In this document: piece after piece, positions 10,918-21,776 of the stretch | How the letters are laid out: each line of letters starts with the position of its first letter | Position numbering within the stretch: position 1 is the first letter of the stretch | From: Elysia marginata | Lineage: Eukaryota; Mollusca; Gastropoda; Plakobranchidae | Assembly: GCA_019649035.1 (NCBI GenBank) | Contig: BMAT01004693.1 | Span: 221,671-252,284 of the forward strand | Length of the DNA: 30,614 nt | Direction: 5' to 3' | Notes under the pieces: model-generated | Seen by the model: the letters and a program-made list of their open reading frames with translations, nothing else | The model's database searches: none | Told to the model about the DNA's origin: nothing | Translations under genes and position numbers: made by a program

Positions 10918-13679
10918 TCTCGCCATGGGTGATCAATTAGGCCAAACGCAAAAAAGAGTGAGCAGCCGGTGTTGCAGACAACATTAGTAGGATGGCACTA
11001 GGCAAAGTGAACTTATTTTTGTTGCTATTGCAGTCTCCTGCCCTCTTCTAACATACTTTTATTGAGCTGGTCTTTTCCTGTCTCTTCCATTCTGGTATAT
11101 AGTTGCGGTAATCGGTTTTCGTTAGTACTCAAACGGCAGTTAATTTGAAAAGGATAGCAAAAAATCTTGACTTAAGTCCTCCTGTCGATCAAAGCGAAGA
11201 TCACTTCTGTTGAAAATTTACAGACATGAAATGAAGTTTCAGAGTAAATCAAAAAAAAAATAATGTTATTACTGCATCCCTATGGATTTGTCTTCGTGCA
11301 GCGTAAAATTAATGGGTATTGTGTTTTCTAAGAAACAGGTTGCAAGCTTTGTTTCAGTACACATTAATTCTACCCGAGAACACACGCCTGGGATGCAAGC
11401 CTAAGAATAATTATGGCACCCTCCTAATACCTGAGTATTTGAAAGGATTCAGGCGAAAATGAGACACTTTTGTCTCCAAGCTTAGCAACATGTGTCGCTC
11501 TTTTTTCATCTTCTATCTTGTCCATCAAACAAAAGAATTTTCTATGTGCCTATCCTATTTGTAAGAGGACCCGATTGATTGTGGTATTCGTTAGAACAAG
11601 TGGTATTAAGGCCTTCTATGACGTTCATTATGAGAGGCTTATGACGTTAGTTGTGATCAAGGGATAGACTAGTTGATTAATTCTAATAAAACTTCCGCTC
11701 TGTAAAGTGGTCACGGGGAGGCACATTTCATTTTTACGAGTCTGTAATAAACGTTCAAACAAAATAATGATTTTTGAAGTAACTTACAATCGTATCCTCT
11801 GCTTTGATTAAAACAATAATATCTTAAAATTAAGAAAAGGTCCACTTTTATTTTGATCTATATTAATAAAACTGGCGTTTTATGTGTTCTGCTATGAAAT
11901 CCGTATCTGTTGTGAAATATGTAAGCAATCCTCAACAAGCCAAAATTGAAATCTACTAACATGAGTTATTCTTGCTTTTGAGGTCAGGCTGGTTAATAGT
12001 CGGCTTCCATAAAGCCTTGTGAATATTTATGGCTTCAGACATGAACGCTTACGTTTCCTTTTACGAAACTCAGTGACAGATGATAAACAGACGAATGCCA
12101 ACTTCGGATTATATTAAAACAAAAAAATGTAATGCATTGAAGTATTTTCTACGCACGTGGAGTCTGTCATTCTATGACTTTGAAGGGAATCCTAAAATTA
12201 GTAGTAATCTATATTTATTTGGGGGAACAGTTTGTCAGTATGAAATATTCAGCATCGAATCAAAATTCACATGATTAAAATGTTGTATAGCTTTCATTGA
12301 TTATTTCCGTCAATTATGGTTCTCACCTATATCTACCACGGGATTATTTCTGTTAGTACGGAATCGTGTATCAAAAGTGCCCTAAGGGTGCTTTATTTAA
12401 GCTGCATAATAGTTTTTTTCTTATCGTGCCACACAAAGGGGTGCGCAATCTGCAAGAAGGGCGGCGGAAGAAGTTGATGTTTACCAAAATGCACGTGACT
12501 CTCCTGATATTTAGGCCAGAACTATTATAAGTGTAAGATATATGAAACAACTAATTTGAAGATATTGCAGCAAATTTGGCATGGGCATTTTCAAAAGCTT
12601 TATTCTGTTTTTATAAAAGGTGGTTGACATGTACTGACGCTCCTGAAAGTAATACATCTACAGAAAACGGAATTTCCATAACGATTAATATTAACCACCA
12701 AAGAAACTAACCATAAGCATTATTAATTCTTTTTCTTGTGCTTGTGAAAAAAGCCCTGCAGATTTTTATGCCACTAAAACAAAGTTCTGGATGTTTCCTC
12801 CTAAAGGCTCAGTTCCAGTTAATGGTTAGAGAGTTTTTAAGGAAACAGATTTATAAACAAACAATGCTATATAGGACTATACTTAGAACATCTAAGTGGT
12901 GTGTTCACTGTTCAGTGGACGTGACCCAGCCATTGTTCGAAAAGCAGATGTTTGTAATACATACTCGCGGTGCACTCGTGCTATTAGAACTTATGGATTC
13001 TCACAGAGGGGTTAATATATGGAAATATTATCTAATACCGCATCTAATCCCAAATTTTTCAGCTAATGCTTTCAGTCTTTCCTTTTCTGTGCTGGTAGAA
13101 ATGCTCTATAGTAAAAACGGACATAATTATTTTCAGCTTCGATAATCAAACAAAGATTGAAAGGTTGAAAGGGTGTGTGTGCGGGGGAGGGGGCGGTATC
13201 TCTATAGATTACAGAAGGGTAAATTGATTTTCTGTAGGTCCTTACCTAAGAAGAGTTTGAAATTTGAGTGGATCTGTGTGTAGGATTAGGGCACGTCAAG
13301 TGAGCCTTGATTACAGAGTTCGGCGTTCTTTTCTGTTCGATCTACAGATGTGTCTTTTGTTGGTCTCTCGTAGGTTGGACAAGTGTTCAGCCCTGTGGAA
13401 AAAAGAAATCCCTAGATCACGATAAAAAGCTTATGACGAATATCACAACCATTACTGTTATTAATTCATGGTAAATGGCAGGTGGCTGTCAATGTCGCGT
13501 CTTCATTTCAGTTCTCTGGACAAAAAGAAGATTGATAAACTAGCCTTATAATTGGTGAGAAAATTGCGTGTGTTTTAGAACGATATTTTCGGAACAAGAA
13601 GACGATTTTTTCTGCCAGTTATGAATAAGATCATACTAGAATCGCGATATTTTATATTGTGATGATTCCGTCGATGATG
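10918..13679. other. Gene-free AT-rich stretch
   Basis: The longest open frame (12738-13145 +, 135 codons) begins at a non-distinctive Met and has no domain, repeat or targeting signal that I recognise. No RNA genes or clear repeats are seen. A short G-rich run lies at about 13170-13195. Confidence 0.5.
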
Positions 13680-13705
13680 GTAATGATGATAATAATGGTG
13701 ATGGC

Positions 13706-13741
<36 letters not shown>

Positions 13742-13770
13742 ATGGCGATGATGATAGTGATGAAGGAGAC
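13670..13770. repeat. (GAT)n microsatellite
   Basis: A pure (ATG/GAT)n core at about 13706-13740, flanked by imperfect GAT-like triplets. Confidence 0.85.
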
Positions 13771-14939
13771 GGTGATGCGGACTCCATTGATGAAGGTCAC
13801 GTTGAAAGTACTATAGTTGTATCTGCTGTAACCGTAGTTTTTTAATTCAATTTATAAAAGCGATGGATTAAGATAAAGTAGAAACAAAATATAAATATAT
13901 ATTTTATCAATCTCACCTGTTATATATATATGACAAGTATCTTTAGAACAGATAGCAAAAAAGTTACATTAAAAAAAGCACAGTAGAGTAAGCCTAAAAA
14001 AAATCAGCAATTATTTAATAAAAATAAAAACTTTACAATTTTTAAAAAAATTGCTTTCTTCTCACTGAAAAACGGAAAAGCAAAACAATCTTAAATTATG
14101 CTGTGTTACAGCATTTTATAGCTCCATGTATACAGATTTTAAATTAAACCAGATATTGTATCTGCGTGCGATACCATCACTCAAGAGGTTGAGTGAATTG
14201 TAAAGAAATGATGACAACTATAATGTCTCCTTTAACTTTTAATATTCATAAAATCAAATAAAATTGCACCTTTGGCCTTTATCAGTAATAACTTGTATAC
14301 AAAATATTGAAAGGTCTAATGCAAACCTAGAAACAAATCCTCAAATCCGATGTGTGAGTAGGCTTTACCCTGCCTCATCAGGCCCGTATTTATTAAAGAA
14401 CTAGGTGCACATCTTTGGCGGAGGCAGAATTTCGTGTTGTCGTCGCAACGCTGGCTACTGGTCGCTGGAAATAGAACTGATTCTACACCTCCCTCTGGTG
14501 ACAACGCCTACGCCCATAAACCCGTGGCACAGGAAAAAAATAGCTTGCGAATGTTTGGTGACAAAGAAAGTGTAGAGGGCGAAAGAGGAGAGAGGGTGGC
14601 CACAGAAGCACAGAGACAATGCGATGCAGATGGGCAGACCATTAGGATCTATTGACGGTTAGAGAGGCAAACATAGAGATAGTAAAAGAATGATAGTATC
14701 AACAAGAAAATAAAAGATAGCAAAAGACAACGAGAGTAAAGAACTAAAAAAGCACATTTATGAAATGTTAGGAAAAAAGTCATTAAAATTCATGAAATAT
14801 GACAGTGATGATAACTTTAGAAGGGGAAAGATGGTAGAGGAATGCCATGGTCATCGAAAAAGATGTAACGACTATAGCGACAATTTTGCGAAATACACAG
14901 AATAAAAAATAAAGAAAAGTAATGAAAAAGGTAAGGGAA
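13771..14939. other. Gene-free stretch
   Basis: AT-rich up to about 14300. 14330-14640 is more balanced in base composition and is open in opposite frames (14316-14504 -, 14434-14655 +). Its wording suggests a dispersed repeat rather than a gene, but I cannot name the family. Confidence 0.4.
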
Positions 14940-14999
14940 AGAGAGAGAGAGAGTGAGCGAACTACAGAAATGGTGAGTGAGGGAGAGAGAGAAAGAGGG

Positions 15000-15046
<47 letters not shown>
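14940..15046. repeat. (GA)n microsatellite, two blocks
   Basis: A short block at 14940-14954 and a long pure (GA)~21 at about 15004-15046. The S/L-rich minus-strand frames through it are artefacts. Confidence 0.9.
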
Positions 15047-15050
<4 letters not shown>

Positions 15051-15320
15051 CCGTGCTGAAAGATAGGGTGGGTGGGCGGGGGTTCGAGTTTTGTAACAAG
15101 AAACGCAATACCAGACATAATGTGTCGACTGCTCGGCGGCAGATTCTTGGTGACCAGGATTTGTCTCTGCCTGGAGATGGGTGGTTGGCACTGGTTAGTG
15201 GTGCTAGTTCTCAGTGAGCAACACCAGGAGAGCCAGCGGCGAGCTCAGCAGGCCTAGCACTGATTTTAGCTGGCCGCCATCAGGCCTCCCTGGGGGAATT
15301 ATGGAGCATTGTCGTTCCTG
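15047..15320. other. GC-rich island with a small open frame
   Basis: This island stands out against the AT-rich surroundings. The plus strand has an open frame (15072-15257, 61 codons, with an inner Met at 15120 followed by CRLLGGRFLV and a hydrophobic run WLVVLVLSE). The minus strand also has open pieces. There is no domain, and no secure start or splice site. It could be a promoter/first-exon island or an old mobile-element fragment. Confidence 0.3.
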
Positions 15321-15837
15321 CGGTGGTTTTTACTGTTTAGACTACTTAGCAAAATAATTATCAAAGAGCCATAAACAGCGCTCAAAACAGTTTCTAGATA
15401 GCAAATATAACCTTTCATTGAATCCTACTTAATAGAACATGTTGACACGACTGACCTAGCGGAAATAGCCCCGTTATAAAAAAATGTAAGAAAGAGAGAG
15501 GGGGCAAAAGAACGGCTTTGCTCTTTATCAAATCTGTATTCTTTGTAATACAATGTATTGTGATGAGCACAAAACTAATAGCACGTGAGATTGATAAAAA
15601 AATTTCTCCATGAATCTTATGTAATATAGTTAAATATAATAAATCTTTCTTTTGTCTTAATTTTATATACTCTAATTTCTAGTAATACCTCGAGAGAGAG
15701 AGAGAGAGTGGGCTGTCACAATTTTTGTCTGCCTCGGAGAAGAGCCAAGCAATGTGTTAATATATTCGAAGTGAATTTTCGTAATTGACTAGGTCTCCTA
15801 GTTATTGTCTTATTCTATCCAAAGATGAGCGGGAGAA
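15321..15837. other. Gene-free stretch with a short (GA)n
   Basis: AT-rich, with a short (GA)8-9 at about 15690-15709. Nothing else is visible. Confidence 0.5.
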
Positions 15838-16041
15838 GTAGAAGAAGAACAACATGAAGAAGAACAAGAAGAAGAACAAGAACAAGAAGAACAAGAACAA
15901 GAAGAACAAGAACAAGAAGAACAAGAATAAGAAGAAGAACAAAAAGAAGAAGAAAAAGAAGAAGAAGAAAAAGAAGAAGAAGAAGAAGAAGAAGAAGAAG
16001 AAGAAGAAGAAGAAGAAGAAGAAGAAGAAGAAGAAGAAGGA
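15838..16041. repeat. (GAA)n / (AAGAAC)n triplet array
   Basis: The left part is built of AAG and AAC triplets in a 15-bp higher-order pattern (about 15864-15926). The right part becomes pure (AAG)n, about 23 uninterrupted units at about 15971-16039. The poly-Lys (plus) and poly-Ser (minus) frames are artefacts. Confidence 0.9.
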
Positions 16042-16079
16042 AAGTTGATGAGAAGGAGCATTAATTTCATACCATTAGC

Positions 16080-16285
16080 TGCTGTGATCTAGTAGTGAAC
16101 ATTCTCCTGCTTTAAAATCTCAGTGAATGGGGTTTGAGCCTTGGCGTGATGAGGTGAACGTGTTCTCACCAAACTTCGAGGATTGTCTGGCTATATACAT
16201 GGCAGAATCTAACAGAGTGGTAGAGCGGCATGGTGCTTCTAACAGCTGCTTTCACTAATGGTTCGAAAGTTGCGTCGGTTGGTAT
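16080..16285 (+). mobile_element. Two consecutive tRNA-like SINE heads
   Basis: The first head (about 16083-16145) has A-box-like TGATCTAGTAGTGAAC and B-box-like GGGTTTGAGCC. The second (about 16205-16282) has GTGGTAGAGCGGCATGG and GGTTCGAAAGT. The spacing fits tRNA-derived Pol III promoters, but pairing of the acceptor arms is poor, so these are not functional tRNA genes. It is either a dimeric SINE or one SINE inserted behind another. Confidence 0.55.
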
Positions 16286-16636
16286 TAGCTTTTTTGGAAA
16301 CCTTGGCAAACTGCTTTGAATATTCACATTATTTTATTTTGTTTTGTATTTTATCAAGTTTCTCATAGTTATTTTCTTTTGCATTAACTAAATTTCCTGC
16401 ACAAATTTGAGTTATTGCGAAAACTAGGTCAGGTCGTAAAAATTACCGTATTCTATTATCATAGATGTCTTTCTTGGCTTATCTGCTTTGATCATTTCAC
16501 ACCACGCAAAATAGACCTTCTTGTATAAAACAGTCACTTGTCACACACTGCCTCGATTATTTATCATCAGATCTGCTTATCTTTCCATTATAATTGTTGA
16601 GGATTATGAACACGGTTCTTCGTTACCTTTCCTTCG
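16286..16636. other. Gene-free AT-rich stretch
   Basis: I see nothing recognisable here. Confidence 0.5.
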
Positions 16637-16752
16637 ATCACCATAAAATAGTTTTATAGCACAAAATCACCATCAAACAGTTTCATAGCACAAGATCACT
16701 ATCAATCAGTTTTATAGCACAAGATCACCATCAAACATTTTCATAGCACAAA
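16637..16752. repeat. 29-bp minisatellite, 4 copies
   Basis: Units at 16637-16665, 16666-16694, 16695-16723 and 16724-16752 keep an exact 29-bp period (ATCACCATCAAACAGTTTCA then TAGCACAAG, with a few substitutions per copy). Confidence 0.9.
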
Positions 16753-18049
16753 AACCTTTTTCGTGTTTTTAAAAACGTTAACGGTTCGTTTACACAACTG
16801 AATCGCTCTCATTGGTAACGTTCTCTGTTTTCAGACAATCACAACGCTTCGAATCTACAACGCCTGGCAGTCATTTTCGACGGCAGTTTTTTTCCATTTT
16901 TCATAGCTTTTTAAAGAGTTGCAGAAAAATGTTTTTCAAAAAATGTTTCATTTCTATGACACCCCTAATGTTTGCAAGTCGATTTTTGCCTAGAAAATCT
17001 GTGAGGCGATTTCTTAAAGATTTTTGTATAGTTTTCAGATGTGGATATGTCAAATTGCTTGTTCGGCGGACACCAACCTCAGTACAAAAAGGGAGACAAG
17101 CGACAAAAAGCTGACACAATAATATGTTAAAAACGAATTCAGTTCAATCCCTTTATTGACAAAATTATTAAAGCAACTTAAAAGGTTTTATCCTCCAAAG
17201 TTTTTCATTTGTTTGCTTGTTGTTGTTTTTTTTCGATTATGTCTTTCTTTCCTAAAATCTATTTGCTTTTTTCTCACGAGTTTTAATTTTTTTAATCTTT
17301 TTATGTTTCAATAAAACAGCATTATACTTTAAGAATCGATACTTTAGTGTAAGGATACCATGAGGGGAATTCCCTTTTCAAGGAATTAAAACTTATAAAT
17401 GGAGTAAATGTTGTCTTCAATAAACATTTCATTATAATTTTTGTGCGGATCTTCCAAACCACTAGCATTGTTTGTTATTCCATAAAGCACTGTGGTCTAA
17501 AACAAAACAAAAAACTTCAAATCCCGATTTTAAACAAAAAATTTGCGAGGGGGAAGGAGAGAAGGCGAATACAAATTAGAACAAAATGGTTGCTAGGGCG
17601 GCTCATGTTCAGCATGATGAACGCATGCACTTCTTACCTCACCGTAAGTAGACAAGCTACTATTCTAATTGTCAATATTACTTTCTCTGAGCATGGTATT
17701 CTAAATTCTCAGAGTTTTAAACGTTTGTATTCTCTAAATAGGTTCGATGACCATATGTAACTATAGTAAAGATAAAAGGTATGCTAAAACAGGCTTATTT
17801 CCTACTCATTTTCGTAAAACTACCACGCAATTTTAAATCACTCGTATGAAAAATACAAAAGTGGCAGCAGGTTATCTTATTTTATTTTGATTAGAATATT
17901 ATTCAAAATATACAGCCGCACTTTAATGAAAACCAATCTCAAAGAATTCGGAGCTAAATCTCGTTCAGATCGAAACAAAAAAGTTTCACTACTCTTGTTG
18001 AAACTTCCCAGTTTCAGAGGTTTTTGTAATTACATAAGCTTTTTTGAGT
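16753..18049. other. Gene-free stretch
   Basis: Frames of about 100 codons at 16812-17114 (+), 17443-17760 (+) and 17887-18162 (+) have no domain, signal peptide or sensible context. They are probably chance. Confidence 0.45.
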
Positions 18050-18332
18050 GCACCATAATTCATGAGCGAAAAAAGAATGATAACAATATTGATAATAATG
18101 ACAGTAGTAACAATACTCATGATAAAAATAGTAATAACAATAATAATGAGAAAAAAAAATAATAATAATAATAAGCATGATGATAACAATAAAAATGATA
18201 ATAATAGTAATAATAATAATAGTAGTTGTAGTAATAATAGTAGTAGTAATAATGATAATAACAATGATAATGATAATAATAATGAAAATAATAATGACAA
18301 TAATGTTTATTATTAATAATGATGATGATGAC

Positions 18333-18369
<37 letters not shown>

Positions 18370-18380
18370 ATAATAATAAC

Positions 18381-18421
<41 letters not shown>

Positions 18422-18543
18422 TAATTACAATAAAAAAAAACTAATAATAATAATTATTGTAATGTAATATAATAACAATACGAAAATAATGATAAAAATA
18501 ATAAAAATAATAATAACATTATAATGATGATAATAATGATATT

Positions 18544-18582
<39 letters not shown>

Positions 18583-18686
18583 TATAATTATAATGATAGA
18601 ATTAATAACAATGTAATAAAAATGATAATGACAATAAAAATAATGAAAAATTTATAATAATAATAATAATAGTAATAATAACATTT

Positions 18687-18742
<56 letters not shown>

Positions 18743-18743
18743 T

Positions 18744-18805
<62 letters not shown>

Positions 18806-18995
18806 TAATTACTAGTACTATTATTGATAATAATAATGGTGATGATGATGATGATAATGCTAATACTAATAATAACAACAATAATAATAAGAATAAGAAT
18901 AACAATAATATTATTAATTATAATAATGATAACAACAATGATAATGATAATATAAGAAGGATAAGGAAAATAATAGTAATCATAACGATAATAAT
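18050..18995. repeat. Compound trinucleotide array (AAT/GAT/ACT)
   Basis: About 950 bp made almost wholly of triplets. Mixed AAT/GAT/AAC lies at 18060-18318, (GAT)n at about 18320-18367, (AAT)n at about 18368-18420 and again at about 18545-18580. A long (ACT)n covers about 18690-18804, followed by more AAT/GAT. The frames of poly-N, D, V, L or I across it are artefacts. Confidence 0.95.
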
Positions 18996-19007
18996 GAAAT
19001 CTCCGTG

Positions 19008-19045
19008 TTATAATATTGCTCTGTGCGCTTTACATTCGCAACATT
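19008..19045 (-). mobile_element. Short SINE remnant next to the triplet array
   Basis: GCTCTGTGCGCTTTACATT resembles the SINE segment GTGCTCTAAGCGCTTTACATT found at about 2972-2996 and 9976-9999. The orientation puts the SINE's 3' end, where the (ATT)n tail sits, against the triplet array. Confidence 0.45.
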
Positions 19046-19054
19046 AGTACATTT

Positions 19055-19098
19055 TAAGTACGTTACATAATAATATTAAGTACGTTACATAATAATTT
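19055..19098. repeat. Short tandem direct repeat
   Basis: TTAAGTACGTTACATAATAA occurs twice in a row. Confidence 0.8.
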
Positions 19099-21551
19099 CA
19101 AAGTTAGATTGTTAAATGAAAAGGTCCTAAAAGTTTGATAAATATGATGACATCGTTTAAAAATGCACATTCGTGAAAGAATGTTTTACAATAAAAAATA
19201 GCAAGCACATCGGTACAATAATAAAAGAGATTACACCAAAGTTCGTAAAGCTATTTAAAGCCCAAGTTTTCGCCACATTAAATAACATTTTGTCATTTTC
19301 AGCCAAACTACTGACAACAAAAATGTGCAATTCATGAACCATAATCTGTTATGAAATTAAATGTTAAAAGTTTATTTGTAAAAAATGGTTAATGAAAAAA
19401 TTGACTGTTTCCATTTTGATCGAAAGAAAATGTTAGAGATGATTTTGGACTCTGTTCATCTCTTCGGTTTGGTTAAGCCTTACAAAATTGGAATAATGTA
19501 ACATTATTTTGTGCATTTCAAACATCGTACTATTCAGACCACTTTTCAGTCAGGACAAGGACGTAAACACTTGAAAACTATAAGTCAGGGAAGATTCAGT
19601 CGTGCCTGTAGTAGTTTATAAAAATAATACTTCAATGTAAATCTTCATAATGTAATCACAAGAACGAATCTCCTTGAGACCAAAGGGTCGGACTTTATCA
19701 TTCCTTGAAGGTGAAACAGTCATACTCATGAGTAGGGGAATACATTGCATCATACACTCTCTCTCTCGCTGTCTTAACAACATATTATATATGTTTTCCA
19801 TTTAGTCTTTTATCTTGATTTGTCACTGAAAAGGTCATTTATTCATTTCGACATTGTGATTCAGTCATGCTAATTAGAGTGATAAAATTGTCCCATGACA
19901 TGAATAACGCAACATTTTTTACTTGTGATTCATTTTGTAATTACAAAGATTGAAAGAGTAGTTTTGTCATTCCGTCAAAGACAATAGGGTTTTGGAACAA
20001 AAGGGGAACCCCTGCAGCTGTCTCCTTTTTTATCACGAGCAATTTATCTTATTTTTATATCTTTCTCTCGTTCTTAGCCTTTCTGTCTCTCTTGTGAAGT
20101 ATCTCTTTGACTTTTTGCCTATCTATCTATGTGTATATTTTTACGTCTATCTATTTGTCTATCTATCTGTGTGCATGCTTGACTCTGCTTGTTTATGTAT
20201 GTATTAAATTATCTAAATCCCTATTTTCTCTCTGTTGCCTTCAACCCTCTGTATATTAACCATTTGGCTTTCCCTATCTCATTTTTAGCCAAGCAAAGTT
20301 TGTTTATTCCAATTCTTTCGGGTTTTAAATTGCCGTGTATTTTTAAACACATTTATATTATTTCATCTTTTAGCTGGTTTCTACGTAGCTTTATAAATGC
20401 ATGATCAAAGATTTCTTTAACACTCAATACAGCTTTTACAAACATCATTGCGTGTTTAAGTTAAGTATAATTATTGTTAAACAAATTTTTGAAACGGTAA
20501 CACACCTATACAAGTATTTTGAAAATTGTCTTTTTTCCAATGTGCATTAAAAAGGGGTTGGTTTGGTGGTCATCAGCTTTCTCCTACGTGGCGGCCTTTT
20601 GTAAACATTTGCAAAAACCACTTTTGCTGCCAGTGTCTCCGAAGTAAGTGTTTCCCCATCCTCTAATTAAATTATTTTATTAAGTACTCTGAGGAAGTGG
20701 AAAAAGATGTAGAATTAGCAAGTAAACAAATGCTCAAAAAGTTGTTGAGATCTGGCATTTTCAAAATCATGTAAACCCTTTTTCTCAATTGAACTACGTG
20801 TTTATGAATAGTTTTTTTTTTACCGCTAAAATATGAAATTGTGAAAATTATATAAGGACAAATTGGTCATTTATGGGGCTGGTCTCCACGCCAGTATGGA
20901 ATTTACATATTTTGATTATTAAACATATATTAGGAGTCTCTACGATGTACATTTATTGATTTCGGTGTGGTTCTATTCTGTGTAAAATTTGAATTAAGAC
21001 TTTTCAGATGCGGCTATAAGTCAAAAGAATTTTCACCAGATGCCATCTTGATCATGTACGAAGTATGTTAATATTTTTAAGCCTATAGTGTGCTCCACTT
21101 ATGATTTGGACTTACACTCATGTTTGTTACCTTTACGTCATAGGGCCAGCGTTATCTCCTCAGCCCACAAACAGAGTCATCAATCTATCTTAGAAATCAA
21201 CACGTGCAAGTTTTGGGTGCAAGCCCTTCTTAAATCTGATTATCTTGCAGCCTTAAATCAAAATCAGCTCAAATTGAAAAGAACGACAGGCCTATAGTTA
21301 TATGATGTATCACGCTATTTTAAATACAAATCTATACCCAGAACTCAGATCTAAAGACAAAACAAAGGTAAGAAATTTGAAACTTGAATAATGGTTTCGG
21401 AAAGGCATAGATTGGATGGACATATTTTTTAAGAAAACTATTTTGACCGATCACGAGCTACCTGATCTGAGGCACAGCATACTGCTGCGATAAAACACTG
21501 AAGGACCGTTCGCTGATGAGTAATGTCACTAACTCGTATGTTCAGCCACTT
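19099..21551. other. Gene-free stretch upstream of the first peptide gene
   Basis: AT-rich. A short (TC)n lies at about 19757-19768 and a decayed pyrimidine-rich CTAT-type tract at about 20040-20180. The 69-codon frame at 21088-21297 has no recognisable feature. Confidence 0.5.
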
Positions 21552-21588
21552 TATAAAAGCGCCTACATGTTCTTATTAGGTTCACATT
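21552..21588 (+). promoter_or_regulatory. TATA box and initiator of the first peptide gene
   Basis: TATAAAAG at 21552-21559, and an initiator fitting YYANWYY (TCACATT, 21582-21588) whose A is at 21584. The spacing is 32 bp from the first T of the TATA box to the predicted +1, the classical distance. The predicted 5' UTR, if unspliced, is about 193 nt. Confidence 0.65.
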
Positions 21589-21761
21589 CATTTTCTGCAG
21601 TTTTCTAGAATCAGAATTTTTCTTTCAATTGTCATCTTTTTTTACAAGAATTACTTTGCCGTTGGGGTCAAGGCTAAAGAATCAGCGCAACTTTGTGGCA
21701 TTTTTAAATTCATACGATTCTCTAGACAATATTATTATTATTATTATCAATCTTTGATTTC

Positions 21762-21767
21762 ATGTGA
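21762..21767 (+). promoter_or_regulatory. Start-stop upstream ORF (ATG-TGA)
   Basis: An ATG followed at once by TGA ends 9 nt before the main ATG at 21777, in the predicted 5' UTR. Its Kozak context is weak (T at -3). It would matter only if the transcript is unspliced here. Confidence 0.4.
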
Positions 21768-21776
21768 AGAGAAACC

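Noticed and set aside
10723..10987. Frames over the (GA)n at 10870
   Set aside because: The plus-strand RE-rich and minus-strand SL-rich stretches are microsatellite translations.
12738..13145. 135-codon plus-strand frame
   Set aside because: No domain, no targeting signal and no promoter or start context. Its length is within chance for an AT-rich stretch of this size with few stops.
15810..16070. Poly-Ser and poly-Lys frames
   Set aside because: They are translations of the GAA/AAC array.
16637..16752. CRISPR-like array
   Set aside because: Units are directly adjacent with no spacers, in an animal-type genome; it is a minisatellite.
17989..18905. Poly-N, poly-D, poly-L and poly-V frames
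   Set aside because: They are translations of the triplet arrays on both strands.
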